Origin: Caloramator quimbayensis
GTDB taxonomy: Bacteria; Bacillota; Clostridia; Clostridiales; Caloramatoraceae
Assembly: GCF_900167605.1 (NCBI RefSeq)
Contig: NZ_FUYH01000007.1
Coordinates: forward strand, 62,001 to 126,000
Direction: 5' to 3'
DNA length: 64,000 bases
Shown: piece after piece, positions 17,888 through 27,282 of the stretch
How positions within the stretch are numbered: the stretch's first letter is position 1
Layout of the letters: each line of letters opens with the position of its first letter
Program-made: the position numbers and the translations under genes
Notes under the pieces: model-generated
What the model was told of the DNA's origin: nothing
The model's database searches: none
What the model saw: the letters and a program-made list of their open reading frames with translations, nothing else

Positions 17888-18091
17888 ATGATTAAGCTGA
17901 CAGGATTTAACCATAAACCTTTCTTTATAAATAATGAGCTAATAGAAAAGATAGAATCGACTCCGGATACGGTAGTTACTTTAACCAGCGGCAAAAAGTT
18001 TGTTGTTATTGAATCTCCAGAGGAAATAATAAGCAGAATAGTTGATTTTAAAAGAAAATATACTTTAGAAAATCCGGAGGTAATAAAATGA
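17888..18091 (+). CDS. flbD: FlbD/SwrD-type flagellar protein
   Basis: 67 residues: IKLTGFNHKPFFINNELIEK, then PDTVVTLTSGKKFVV and a short helix IISRIVDFKRKY. This is the FlbD (YlzI/SwrD) family found between flgE and motA/fliL. In Bacillus subtilis SwrD raises motor torque through the stator. Here it overlaps motA by 4 bases, which fits a stator-linked role. Confidence 0.92.
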   Translation: MIKLTGFNHKPFFINNELIEKIESTPDTVVTLTSGKKFVVIESPEEIISRIVDFKRKYTLENPEVIK

Positions 18092-18915
18092 AGAAAAATG
18101 ATATATCGACAACTTTAGGCCTTGGACTTGGCTTTGTTGTTATTTTAATAGGTATGGCTTTAGATAAAGGGAAAATAAATTTTAGCAGTTTAAAACTTTT
18201 TTGGGATTTGCCATCGGTATTTATTACATTTGGAGGCTCATTTTTTACAGTTCTTGTTGCTTTTCCTTTAGAATCTGTAAAGAGGCTTCCTCAAATGATA
18301 AAAAATGCTTTTTTCCAAAAGAGTATTTCTCAAATTGAAATTATTAACAAATTCGTTGAACTATCTAAAAAGGCAAGAAGGGAAGGACTTCTATCCCTCG
18401 AAGATGAGGTTCAGAATTTAGATGACAGCTTTATAAAAAATGGAATACAAATGGTTGTTGATGGTATTGAGCCTGAAACTATAAGGGAAATATTAGAGCT
18501 TGAAACCTATGAGATGCAAAGGCGTCATGCATCTGGAATTAATATTTTAAAGGCATGGGCTGGCTACGGCCCTGCCTATGGTATGATAGGAACTCTTATT
18601 GGGCTTGTACAGATGCTTGCAAACCTAAACGATCCTAAGGCACTTGGTCCTGGAATGAGTAAAGCCATTATTACATCCTTTTATGGTTCAGTAATGGCAA
18701 ACTTTATTTTCGGTCCTCTTGCTGCAAAACTCGAATTAAAGAGTGAAATTGAGGCAAAGATTAGAGAAATGATAATTGAAGGGATTCTTGCTATACAGGC
18801 AGGGGTAAACCCAAGAATTGTTGAGGACAAGCTCAAAACATACCTATCTCCTGCTGAAAGAATAAAGATGATAAGTGAAAATCCACAGGGAAGTATGGTG
18901 ACTGAAGGTGAGTAA
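18088..18915 (+). CDS. motA: Flagellar stator protein MotA
   Basis: 275 residues with four membrane segments (about 9-28, 35-57, 155-175, 187-208). GTLIGLVQMLANLNDPKALG and GSVMANFIFGPLAAKLELKS are the MotA/TolQ/ExbB signatures. The cytoplasmic loop between helices 2 and 3 carries the charged residues that contact FliG. It forms the proton- or sodium-conducting stator with MotB; the ion cannot be told from the sequence read here. Confidence 0.96.
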   Translation: MKKNDISTTLGLGLGFVVILIGMALDKGKINFSSLKLFWDLPSVFITFGGSFFTVLVAFPLESVKRLPQMIKNAFFQKSISQIEIINKFVELSKKARREGLLSLEDEVQNLDDSFIKNGIQMVVDGIEPETIREILELETYEMQRRHASGINILKAWAGYGPAYGMIGTLIGLVQMLANLNDPKALGPGMSKAIITSFYGSVMANFIFGPLAAKLELKSEIEAKIREMIIEGILAIQAGVNPRIVEDKLKTYLSPAERIKMISENPQGSMVTEGE

Positions 18916-19669
18916 AAAAAAGGAAGTTGAAAAAAAGCAAATCAGTCAGGAATGGCTTACTACATATTCTGATATGGTTACCTTGCTGCTTACATTCTTT
19001 GTGCTCTTATATTCATTTTCTCAAGTTGATAATATAAAATTTAAGGCTATAGCATTATCCCTTGCCCAATCCTTCGGGGCAACATCAGGATACATAACAA
19101 AGGGAGGGGATATTGGGCCAACTCCTGTAGAAGATAAGATAAATCTTCAAAACGATTTAAAAACTCAGGATGATTTGGAGATTGGTAAAAACAATAAGTT
19201 GTCTGGAGAGACTGAGAGCGTTTATAAAAAGGTAAGCGATTTTGTAAAGGCAAATAATCTAGAGGCTAAAGTTTCTGTAAAGGAAGATGTTAGAGGAGTT
19301 ATTATTGAGCTTCAGGAAAAGATTTTGTTTGATTCTGGAAGCTCAGAAATTAAAGAAGTCAGCGTTCCTCTTCTTGATAAATTAGCAGAGCTTTTATCAA
19401 GTTTTTCAAATGAAGTTATTGTTGAAGGGCACACTGATAATGTCCCAATCAGTAAAGGATATTATAAAAGCAACTGGGAGCTTTCTGCTGACAGAGCTGT
19501 AAAGGTTGTAAGATATTTTACTGAAAATAAAAGACTTGACCCTTCAAAATTTGTTGCAACAGGATGCGGAGAATTCAGACCCATAGATACAAATTCAACG
19601 CCTCAGGGAAGACAGAGAAACAGAAGAGTTAACATTTTAATAGTTACGACAAAGGAGAGTAAGAAATGA
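18908..19669 (+). CDS. motB: Flagellar stator protein MotB
   Basis: 253 residues from GTG 18908, overlapping the end of motA by 8 bases. A basic N-terminus is followed by the single membrane helix with the ion-binding Asp (WLTTYSDMVTLLLTFFVLLY). The OmpA-like peptidoglycan-binding domain covers ~135-250 (VEGHTDNVPISKGYYKSNWE, then ATGCGEFRPID and GRQRNRRVNI). It anchors the stator to the cell wall. The coupled start fits MotA:MotB co-assembly. Confidence 0.95.
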   Translation: MSKKKEVEKKQISQEWLTTYSDMVTLLLTFFVLLYSFSQVDNIKFKAIALSLAQSFGATSGYITKGGDIGPTPVEDKINLQNDLKTQDDLEIGKNNKLSGETESVYKKVSDFVKANNLEAKVSVKEDVRGVIIELQEKILFDSGSSEIKEVSVPLLDKLAELLSSFSNEVIVEGHTDNVPISKGYYKSNWELSADRAVKVVRYFTENKRLDPSKFVATGCGEFRPIDTNSTPQGRQRNRRVNILIVTTKESKK

Positions 19670-20094
19670 GCAGTGGAAAGAGCAAAATAATAATTATCAT
19701 TTTAGTTATTTTGCTGCTTATAGCAGTAGGAATTGGAACTTTTTTTGGTTATAATTACTTTTTTAAATCAAAAAAAACAGAACCTAAGAAGGTTCCTGAA
19801 AATACGGTTGCCCTTGAAAACATTATAGTAAATCTTTCTGATGAAGATGCTAAGGTATATATTAAAACACAGATAAATCTTGGATATACAAAGAAAAACG
19901 GAGATAAGGAAATAAACTCTTATTTACCTCAGATTAGAGATAGAATAAACATATATTTAAGAGGCAAAAAGTCGGGGGATTTTAATAAGGATGGATTAAA
20001 CAAAATAAGACAGGAGCTTTTAAAGCAGGTAAATGAAGTTATTGGTGAAAATATTGTAACTAACTTGTATTTTTATGAGATTATAATACAGTGA
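19666..20094 (+). CDS. fliL: Flagellar basal body protein FliL
   Basis: 142 residues. One N-terminal membrane helix (~7-31) is followed by a basic linker (FKSKKTEPKKV) and the FliL domain (VALENIIVNLSDEDAKVYIK, then LPQIRDRINIYLRGKKSGD). FliL is a stomatin-like ring around the stator. It overlaps motB by 4 bases, keeping it with its partners. Confidence 0.93.
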   Translation: MSSGKSKIIIIILVILLLIAVGIGTFFGYNYFFKSKKTEPKKVPENTVALENIIVNLSDEDAKVYIKTQINLGYTKKNGDKEINSYLPQIRDRINIYLRGKKSGDFNKDGLNKIRQELLKQVNEVIGENIVTNLYFYEIIIQ

Positions 20095-20106
20095 TAAGGT
20101 GATTTG

Positions 20107-20436
20107 ATGGATTACAATTTTGTCTCAGACTTATTAAAAATAATGATATTACTGCCTCTAATAATACTTCTTATTTATATAAGCTTTAATTTCGGAGGAA
20201 AGTATTTAAAGAGCATAAATAAAAACAGGATTATAAAGATATATGAGAGAGTTCCTATGGGGCAGAATACTTATTTATCTGTTATATCCATAGAAGATAA
20301 AGTATATCTTATTTCAAGCAGCAATAACGGTATTCAGATATTAAAAGAAATAGATAATCAATCTATATTTAAATATGAGAATATGGAAAAAAATACAATG
20401 GGTGATTTATTAAATAAAATAAAAAGGAAGAAGTAG
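20107..20436 (+). CDS. fliO: Flagellar export gate factor FliO (FliZ-like)
   Basis: 109 residues from ATG 20107 behind AAGGTGAT. One membrane helix (~9-29) is followed by the small FliO cytoplasmic domain: NKNRIIKIYERVPMGQNTYL, then VYLISSSNNGIQILKEID. FliO helps FliP assemble. The family is weakly conserved. Position directly before fliP, single helix and size support the call. Confidence 0.87.
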   Translation: MDYNFVSDLLKIMILLPLIILLIYISFNFGGKYLKSINKNRIIKIYERVPMGQNTYLSVISIEDKVYLISSSNNGIQILKEIDNQSIFKYENMEKNTMGDLLNKIKRKK

Positions 20437-20437
20437 G

Positions 20438-21199
20438 ATGAATAATAGACGCAAAATAATATATATACTGTTTTTTTTCCTTATGATTATTACTATTACA
20501 GCAAAGGCTGAGCCAGGAACCTTTCAAATACCAAAAGTCACTCTATCTGTTGATGGAGCTAAAAATCCAAAGGAATATGTTGATAATATAAAACTTTTAA
20601 TACTTTTAACATCATTAACATTTATACCGTCAATCATTTTAATGATGACATCATTTACGAGAATAATAGTGGTTTTTGGTTTTTTAAGGAATGCTCTATC
20701 TACACAGCAGTCCCCCCCAAATCAGGTACTTATTGGACTTGCCCTTTTTATGACAATATTTATTATGTCTCCAGTATATGGAAAGGTCAATAAAGAGGCA
20801 ATACAGCCATATATTAAAGGTGAGATTACGCAGGATAAGGCAATTGATATAGGAAGCAGGCCTATTAAAGATTTTATGTTAAAACAAACGAGAGAGAAGG
20901 ATATAGCACTTTTTTATACTGCTGCTAATATTGAAAAACCTAATGACAGGTATGAAGTTCCTTTCAAAGTATTAATACCTGCCTTTGTAATAAGCGAACT
21001 TAAAACAGCCTTTCAAATGGGGTTTTTAATATATGTTCCTTTTATAGTAATAGATATAGTGGTTGCAAGTATATTGATGTCAATGGGAATGTTTATGCTT
21101 CCGCCGGTTACTATATCCCTTCCCTTTAAAATATTGTTATTTGTTTTAGCAGATGGATGGCATCTTGTTGTTAAATCATTAATTCAAAGCTTTATGTAG
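20438..21199 (+). CDS. fliP: Flagellar export gate protein FliP
   Basis: 253 residues with a cleavable-looking signal sequence (~1-24, ending KA/EP) as in other FliP proteins, then four membrane helices. The motifs MTSFTRIIVVFGFLRNALST and GMFMLPPVTISLPFKILLFV are diagnostic. It forms the central pore of the export gate with FliQ and FliR. It starts one base after the fliO stop. Confidence 0.96.
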   Translation: MNNRRKIIYILFFFLMIITITAKAEPGTFQIPKVTLSVDGAKNPKEYVDNIKLLILLTSLTFIPSIILMMTSFTRIIVVFGFLRNALSTQQSPPNQVLIGLALFMTIFIMSPVYGKVNKEAIQPYIKGEITQDKAIDIGSRPIKDFMLKQTREKDIALFYTAANIEKPNDRYEVPFKVLIPAFVISELKTAFQMGFLIYVPFIVIDIVVASILMSMGMFMLPPVTISLPFKILLFVLADGWHLVVKSLIQSFM

Positions 21200-21208
21200 G
21201 AGGCAGTT

Positions 21209-21478
21209 ATGAGTGAAGCTTTTGCTTTAGAGATAGGTAAACAGGCAATTTTTGCTGCCCTTAAAATTGCAGCACCAGTATTAATAGTTTCTATGCTTAT
21301 TGGTCTTTTGATTGGTATATTTCAGGCGGCTACACAAATACAGGAACAAACATTAACTTTTGTTCCTAAAATAATATCAATAATTTTTGTAATGCTTCTT
21401 TTAGGGCCATGGATGCTAAAGAGCCTCGTTCAATTTATACAAAGCATGATAAACAATATAGGATTAATAGTAAAATAG
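21209..21478 (+). CDS. fliQ: Flagellar export gate protein FliQ
   Basis: 89 residues, two membrane helices. LIVSMLIGLLIGIFQAATQI and QEQTLTFVPKIISII are the FliQ signature. It surrounds the FliP/FliR pore helix complex. It lies between fliP and the fliR-flhB fusion in the standard order. Confidence 0.96.
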   Translation: MSEAFALEIGKQAIFAALKIAAPVLIVSMLIGLLIGIFQAATQIQEQTLTFVPKIISIIFVMLLLGPWMLKSLVQFIQSMINNIGLIVK

Positions 21479-21486
21479 GTGGAACG

Positions 21487-23316
21487 ATGATAGATAACTT
21501 TATAATATATTTTCTTTCAACCATTAGAATAATTTCAATGCTTATTTCTTCGCCGATTTTTTCTGTAAGGCAAATACCATCTGCTGTTAAAGTAGGATTA
21601 TCACTTATAATATCGTTGATAATATCTCCTTCTTTAGCTGCAGCTAACAGCCCTTTGCCTCATACTTTAACAGAATTAATAGCCTCAATTGGCTTTGAAG
21701 TTTTGATTGGTGTTTCAATTGGTTATGTTGCAACTTTAATATTTAATTCGATTAGAGTATCTGCACAGCTTATGGATTTTACAGTAGGATTTTCAATGGC
21801 ACAGTATTATGATCCATCAACCTTAAACAATTCTACACCCCTTGAGAGGTTTTTTAACTGGTTTGCCATTATGGTATTTTTAATTTTTAATTTTCATCAC
21901 GTTATATTATCTGCTATTATTAAAAGTTTTCAAGTTATACCTATTAACATAACCTCAATAAATTTTAATTATTTCTCTGCAATATTATCTGTTTTTTCAA
22001 AAAGCTTTTTAATTGCAATGCAGCTTGCAGCACCAGTTGTTATTGTAATTTTTATTACAGATTTTACTTTAGGCCTTATATCAAGAACAGTACCGCAGCT
22101 CAATATTTTTATGCTGAGCCTTCCTGTAAAAGTTCTTGTAGGATTGTTTGCAATAGCATCAATTTTACCAGGTTTAGCTCATATTTATGTTAAAGTATTT
22201 GAAAGAATTTCATCGGATTTAATAAAGTTTTTTAACATGGTTCCTTTTATTATGCTTATGGCTAATGATGATAAAACAGAGGAACCTACATATAAAAAAC
22301 TTCAGGAGGCTAAAAAGAAGGGACAGGTAGCTAAAAGCATAGATTTAAATTCAGCCCTTATATTATTAGGAATTGGAATAGTTCTCTCTGTAATGGGTGA
22401 ATTCTATTACAACAATGGAAGACTTTTTATAATAGATAGTTTTAACCATGTAACAAAAGATGATTTAAATTTAGGAAGCGTGACAGCTCTTTTTATATAT
22501 AATCTTAAGAACATTTTAATCGCAACTCTTCCGATAGTCTTAACGGTTATGATTCTTGGTATAATAGGTAATCTTGCTCAAACCGGCATAATATTAACAT
22601 CAGAAAGTTTAAAGTTTAAATTTGAAAGGCTGAATCCAATAGAAGGAATTAAAAAATTTTTTAATAAAAGAACTTATTTTGAACTAATAAAATCTATAAG
22701 CAAAATACTTGTTATTGGATATGTAGTTTTCAGCTTTATAAAATCAAAGCTGAATGTAATTTTAAAAACTTCAGATTTAAATCCTTTAGGAATATACCCC
22801 TTTGTTAAAAGCTTAATAGATGCACAGCTTATAAGATTAATAATAATTCTCTTTGTCCTTGGAATTACAGATTATATATTTCAAAAAAGACAGTATAAAA
22901 AGGATATGATGATGACAAAACAAGAGGTAAAGGAAGAAATGAAGCAGTCTGAGGGAGATCCACAGATTAAGTCGAGGATAAAGCAAAAGCAAAGGGAGCT
23001 TGCAATGAGAAGGATGATGCATGAAGTACCTAAGGCGACTGTTGTGGTTACAAACCCAACTCATTATGCAGTTGCTTTAAGATATGATAGAAACAAAGAT
23101 TTTGCTCCAAGAGTTGTTGCAAAGGGATGCGACTTGGTTGCTCTAAAGATAAAAGAAATTGCAAAACAAAACAATGTACCAGTTATAGAAAATAAAGAAA
23201 TTGCAAGAGCTCTTTATGCAAAGGTTGATATAGATGATATAATACCTGATGAATTATATCAGGCGGTTGCAGAAATTATAGCTTATGTTTACAGCATAAA
23301 TAATCATCGAGGGTGA
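21487..23316 (+). CDS. fliR-flhB: Fused flagellar export protein FliR-FlhB
   Basis: 609 residues from ATG 21487; AGGTGG lies upstream and the start is 8 bases after fliQ. Residues ~1-255 are FliR (RQIPSAVKVGLSLIISLIIS, then FTVGFSMAQYYDPSTLNNST). Without a stop, FlhB follows from ~262 (DDKTEEPTYKKLQEAKKKGQ) with four membrane helices and the autocleavage motif NPTH at residues 523-526. The two are separate in enterobacteria and Bacillus but fused in many clostridia. FliR closes the gate core, while FlhB wraps it and switches export specificity with FliK. Confidence 0.96.
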   Translation: MIDNFIIYFLSTIRIISMLISSPIFSVRQIPSAVKVGLSLIISLIISPSLAAANSPLPHTLTELIASIGFEVLIGVSIGYVATLIFNSIRVSAQLMDFTVGFSMAQYYDPSTLNNSTPLERFFNWFAIMVFLIFNFHHVILSAIIKSFQVIPINITSINFNYFSAILSVFSKSFLIAMQLAAPVVIVIFITDFTLGLISRTVPQLNIFMLSLPVKVLVGLFAIASILPGLAHIYVKVFERISSDLIKFFNMVPFIMLMANDDKTEEPTYKKLQEAKKKGQVAKSIDLNSALILLGIGIVLSVMGEFYYNNGRLFIIDSFNHVTKDDLNLGSVTALFIYNLKNILIATLPIVLTVMILGIIGNLAQTGIILTSESLKFKFERLNPIEGIKKFFNKRTYFELIKSISKILVIGYVVFSFIKSKLNVILKTSDLNPLGIYPFVKSLIDAQLIRLIIILFVLGITDYIFQKRQYKKDMMMTKQEVKEEMKQSEGDPQIKSRIKQKQRELAMRRMMHEVPKATVVVTNPTHYAVALRYDRNKDFAPRVVAKGCDLVALKIKEIAKQNNVPVIENKEIARALYAKVDIDDIIPDELYQAVAEIIAYVYSINNHRG

Positions 23317-23321
23317 AGTAG

Positions 23322-25373
23322 ATGGATAATGGAAAATTAGCTAAAAATTTAGATATAATAGTAGCAGTTTCAGTAATTTTAATAGTTTTAATGATAATAA
23401 TACCTTTAAAGCCATGGATGCTTGATATTTTACTTGCTTTTAATATTTCATTTTCTCTTATAATAGTTTTATTGACTATGTTTACAACTGAGGTATTAGA
23501 GTTTTCGATTTTTCCAACACTGCTGCTCATTACAACTCTTTTTAGACTTGGTCTTAATATTTCTTCAACAAGGCTTATCTTAGGACAGGCACAGGCTGGA
23601 AGGATAATTGAAGCCTTTGGCAATTTTGTTGTGGGAGGAAATTATGTAGTTGGATTTATATTATTTATAATTATCATAGTAGTTCAGTTTGTAGTTATTA
23701 CAAATGGTGCAGGACGAGTTGCCGAGGTTGCAGCAAGATTTACTCTTGATGCAATGCCTGGTAAACAGATGAGCATAGATGCAGATCTTAATGCAGGCAT
23801 TATAAGCGAATCTGAGGCTAAGGATAAAAGAAAAAAACTTCAGATGGAGGCAGATTTTTATGGAGCAATGGATGGTGCCAGCAAATTTGTTAAGGGAGAT
23901 GCTATAGCAGGTATTGTAATTGTTGTTATTAATATAATTGGAGGAATAATTATAGGAATATTATTTCATAATATGTCAGCTATGGAAGCACTTACTCGAT
24001 ATGCTCTCTTAACAGTTGGTGATGGGCTTGTAAGCCAGATACCAGCACTGCTTATTTCAACTGCATCGGGTATAATAGTTACAAGATCAGCAAGCGATAC
24101 TTCCTTTGGAAAGGAATTTTCAAAACAGATAACTTCATACCCAAAGGTTCTTGGAATAACTGCAGGTATACTTTTTACTTTATCTTTAATTCCTTCTTTG
24201 CCAAAGGGAGCATTTATATTTGTATCAGTTATTTTTGCAGCATTATCATTTTTTCTAATTAGAGATGAAAAGAAGAAATCCTTAGTACAAAGCACTCAGG
24301 GAAGCGAAATTATAAAACCTGAAAAAAGCGAGCCTGAAAATGTTATTAATCTTTTAAATGTTGAGCCTCTTGAAATTGAAATAGGATATGGACTAATACC
24401 TCTTGCTGATATATCATCAGGAGGAGATTTGCTTGATAGGATAGCAGGAGTTAGAAGGCAGTGTGCTGTAGAAATGGGGATTATCGTTCAGCCAATAAGA
24501 ATTAGGGATAATCTTCAGCTGGCAACAAATGAATATACTATAAAGATAAGAGGTACAAGCGTTGCAAAGGGTGAGATACTGTGCAATCATTACCTTGCTA
24601 TTGATGCTTTAGGAGAAGGGTTAACCTTAGATGGAATAAAAACAGTTGAGCCAACCTTCGGACTTCCTGCAGTTTGGATACCTGAGAGCAAAAAAGAAGA
24701 AGCAGAGCTTATGGGAGTAACTGTTGTAGATCCTACTACGGTTCTTGTAACTCATCTTAGTGAAATAATTAAAAGATATGCTCATGAACTCCTTGGAAGG
24801 CAGGAAGTTAAAATGCTTGTTGATAATCTTAAGGAAAACTACAGCGCAGTTGTTGAGGAGCTTATACCTAATATTTTAAGCATAGGAGAGGTACAAAAGG
24901 TTCTGCAGAATCTTTTAAAAGAAAGGGTTCCTATAAGGGACTTGGTTACAATATTTGAAAGCCTTGCAGATAATGGAGCTAACACAAAGGATATTGAGCT
25001 TTTAACTGAGTATGTCAGATTTTCATTAGCAAGGACCATTTGCAAAAACCTGACGGATGAAAACAACTGCATAAAGGTTTTAACTATACATCCAGAAATT
25101 GAAAACTTAATTGGAGATAATATACAAAAATCTTATCAGGGTTCTTATCCGGTAATCGACCCTGATACTACAAAAAGTATTTATGAGTCAATTAAATATA
25201 ATATAGAAACCTGTGAGTTTAATAATGGACAGCCTATAATACTTTGTTCTCCAAGAATAAGGCCTGCATTTAGAAGGCTTACAGAAATAGTTTTTCAAAA
25301 TCTTACTGTTTTGTCCATGAATGAAATACCAACAGATGTTCAAATAGAGACAGTGGGGATGGTGTCAATATAA
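23322..25373 (+). CDS. flhA: Flagellar export protein FlhA
   Basis: 683 residues. Eight membrane segments lie in the first ~310 residues. The conserved export motif TLDAMPGKQMSIDADLNAGI and FVKGDAIAGI follow the FHIPEP-type region. The large cytoplasmic domain (~340-683) forms the nonameric docking ring for export substrates and chaperones. It starts 5 bases after fliR-flhB and overlaps flhF by one base. Confidence 0.97.
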   Translation: MDNGKLAKNLDIIVAVSVILIVLMIIIPLKPWMLDILLAFNISFSLIIVLLTMFTTEVLEFSIFPTLLLITTLFRLGLNISSTRLILGQAQAGRIIEAFGNFVVGGNYVVGFILFIIIIVVQFVVITNGAGRVAEVAARFTLDAMPGKQMSIDADLNAGIISESEAKDKRKKLQMEADFYGAMDGASKFVKGDAIAGIVIVVINIIGGIIIGILFHNMSAMEALTRYALLTVGDGLVSQIPALLISTASGIIVTRSASDTSFGKEFSKQITSYPKVLGITAGILFTLSLIPSLPKGAFIFVSVIFAALSFFLIRDEKKKSLVQSTQGSEIIKPEKSEPENVINLLNVEPLEIEIGYGLIPLADISSGGDLLDRIAGVRRQCAVEMGIIVQPIRIRDNLQLATNEYTIKIRGTSVAKGEILCNHYLAIDALGEGLTLDGIKTVEPTFGLPAVWIPESKKEEAELMGVTVVDPTTVLVTHLSEIIKRYAHELLGRQEVKMLVDNLKENYSAVVEELIPNILSIGEVQKVLQNLLKERVPIRDLVTIFESLADNGANTKDIELLTEYVRFSLARTICKNLTDENNCIKVLTIHPEIENLIGDNIQKSYQGSYPVIDPDTTKSIYESIKYNIETCEFNNGQPIILCSPRIRPAFRRLTEIVFQNLTVLSMNEIPTDVQIETVGMVSI

Positions 25374-26422
25374 TGATTATAAAAAGATATGTCGTTGATA
25401 ATATGAATGAAGCTATGGTTAGGATAAGATATGAGCTTGGGAATGATGCTGTCATAGTCAGTCAGAGAAAAATAAGGCAAAAGGGAATAATTGGAATATT
25501 GAAACCGAGAAAGTTAGAAGTTACTGCTGCAGCAGATGAAAAGCAGAAGAATGTAAAATCAAAAAGTGAAAAAAACGAGGAATTAGAAAAGGAACTGAGC
25601 GATATTAAAAATATGGTTTCAATCCTTTTAAGAGAAAGGGATACAAATAGGAAGGATAATAAAAACAAAACAAAGCAAAAACTTTTAGAAAATGACATAC
25701 CAAATGAAATAATTGAAGATATATATAATAACATTAAATTAAAAAATCAGGATAAAAAGTTAACTCCTAAAATGATTGAGTCTTGCTTTAAGGAAGCGCT
25801 GATGGATATTATTAAAATTGATGAAAATAAGGATGATAAAATTCAAGTGTTAGTTGGTCCAACAGGGGTTGGAAAAACTACGACAATTGCAAAGCTTGCA
25901 AGTTTATATTCTCTTTATCAAAATAAAAAAGTTGGATTAATTACTATAGATACCTATAGAATAGGAGCAGTTGAACAGCTGAAAACCTATGCAGAAATTC
26001 TTTCAATACCCTTTGAAGTGGCATTATCTTTAAAGGATATTCCTGAGATTATTAATAAAATGAAGGGCTGTGATGTAATATTAATAGACACAACAGGAAG
26101 AAACAGCAAAAATATAATGCAGATATCAGAAACAAGAAAATACGTAGAAACGATTAACGCAGGCAAGGTACACCTTGTTTTAAGCATGACTACAAAACAG
26201 AGCGATTTAAAGAAAATAATAGAAAACTACAAGATTGTCAATTATAACAGCTTAATACTTACAAAAGTAGATGAAACCAATGCCTATGGCTCAATTCTTT
26301 CATGCTGCTATTATGGTAATGTACCAATTTCATTTTTAACAACAGGGCAAAATGTACCTGAAGATATTGAGAGGGCAGATAAGGATAAAATATTGAAACT
26401 GGTACTGGGAGTTGATAACTGA
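25373..26422 (+). CDS. flhF: Flagellar SRP-like GTPase FlhF
   Basis: 349 residues. The basic N-terminal domain (~1-110) is followed by the SRP-type NG core: G1 GPTGVGKTTT at 162-171, then DTYRIGAVEQLKTYAE, ILIDTTGRNSKN, and LTKVDETNAYGSIL. FlhF places the first flagellar structures in the membrane, and its GTPase is stimulated by FlhG, the next gene. Start and stop overlap both neighbours (ATGA-type). Confidence 0.95.
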   Translation: MIIKRYVVDNMNEAMVRIRYELGNDAVIVSQRKIRQKGIIGILKPRKLEVTAAADEKQKNVKSKSEKNEELEKELSDIKNMVSILLRERDTNRKDNKNKTKQKLLENDIPNEIIEDIYNNIKLKNQDKKLTPKMIESCFKEALMDIIKIDENKDDKIQVLVGPTGVGKTTTIAKLASLYSLYQNKKVGLITIDTYRIGAVEQLKTYAEILSIPFEVALSLKDIPEIINKMKGCDVILIDTTGRNSKNIMQISETRKYVETINAGKVHLVLSMTTKQSDLKKIIENYKIVNYNSLILTKVDETNAYGSILSCCYYGNVPISFLTTGQNVPEDIERADKDKILKLVLGVDN

Positions 26423-27279
26423 TGGATCAGGCTTATAAACTTAGGAATTTAATAAACAGCAAAAAACAAATTGAAAATAATTTCAGAGTGATTGCCGTTT
26501 CAAGCGGAAAAGGGGGAGTTGGAAAAACTAATTTTGCAGTCAACCTTGCGATTGCACTGAAAAAAAGAGGACTTAGGGTTTCGATTCTTGATGCGGATTT
26601 TGGAATGGCAAACGTAGATATTTTGTTTGGAATAAAAACCCGATATACCATATACGATATTCTATATAATGATAAGACAATAGATGATGTATATGAAATG
26701 ACTGAGGAAGGAGTAAAAATTATTCCTGGAGGCTCGGGAATAAGCGAACTTTTTGACCTTGATGATGAAAAGAGAAAGAAAATTATCGATGAATTTTCAA
26801 AGATAAATGATATAGATATACTAATTATTGATACAGGTGCAGGATTGTCAAAAACTACTTTAACTCTTCTTAATTTTGCAGATGATATAATAGTAATTAC
26901 TAATTCTGAACCTTGTTCTTTAACGGATGCCTACAGTTTAATCAAAGTAATCTGCAGGGAAAACATTAAAAGCAATATTGGAGTTGTAGTAAACAGGGCA
27001 AAAAACATAATAGAAGGCCGCGAAACTTTTAATAAACTCAGCAATGCGATTAAGATATTTTTAGATAAAGAAATAAAATATCTTGGATATATTTGCGAAG
27101 ATCATAGGGTAATAAATGCGGTTAGAGAACAAAAACCCTTTATATCGATGTATCCAAGATGTGAAGCAGGGCTTTGTATAAATAAAATAACATCAGAAAT
27201 ATTAGGAACTTGTGATAATAACAAAAATGCAACAGTTAAAGAGTACTTTAGTAAAATACTTAAGTTTATGGGGAGATGA
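26422..27279 (+). CDS. flhG: Flagellar number regulator FlhG (MinD-like ATPase)
   Basis: 285 residues. The N-terminal arm LRNLINSKKQIEN carries the Gln-rich-type FlhF activator region. A deviant Walker A KGGVGKT lies at residues 30-36, with DADFGMANVDILFG and IDTGAGLSKTTLTLLNFADD. The C-terminus is amphipathic (EYFSKILKFMGR) and can bind the membrane. It controls flagellar number and position with FlhF. It is also known as YlxH. Confidence 0.94.
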   Translation: MDQAYKLRNLINSKKQIENNFRVIAVSSGKGGVGKTNFAVNLAIALKKRGLRVSILDADFGMANVDILFGIKTRYTIYDILYNDKTIDDVYEMTEEGVKIIPGGSGISELFDLDDEKRKKIIDEFSKINDIDILIIDTGAGLSKTTLTLLNFADDIIVITNSEPCSLTDAYSLIKVICRENIKSNIGVVVNRAKNIIEGRETFNKLSNAIKIFLDKEIKYLGYICEDHRVINAVREQKPFISMYPRCEAGLCINKITSEILGTCDNNKNATVKEYFSKILKFMGR

Positions 27280-27282
27280 GTC

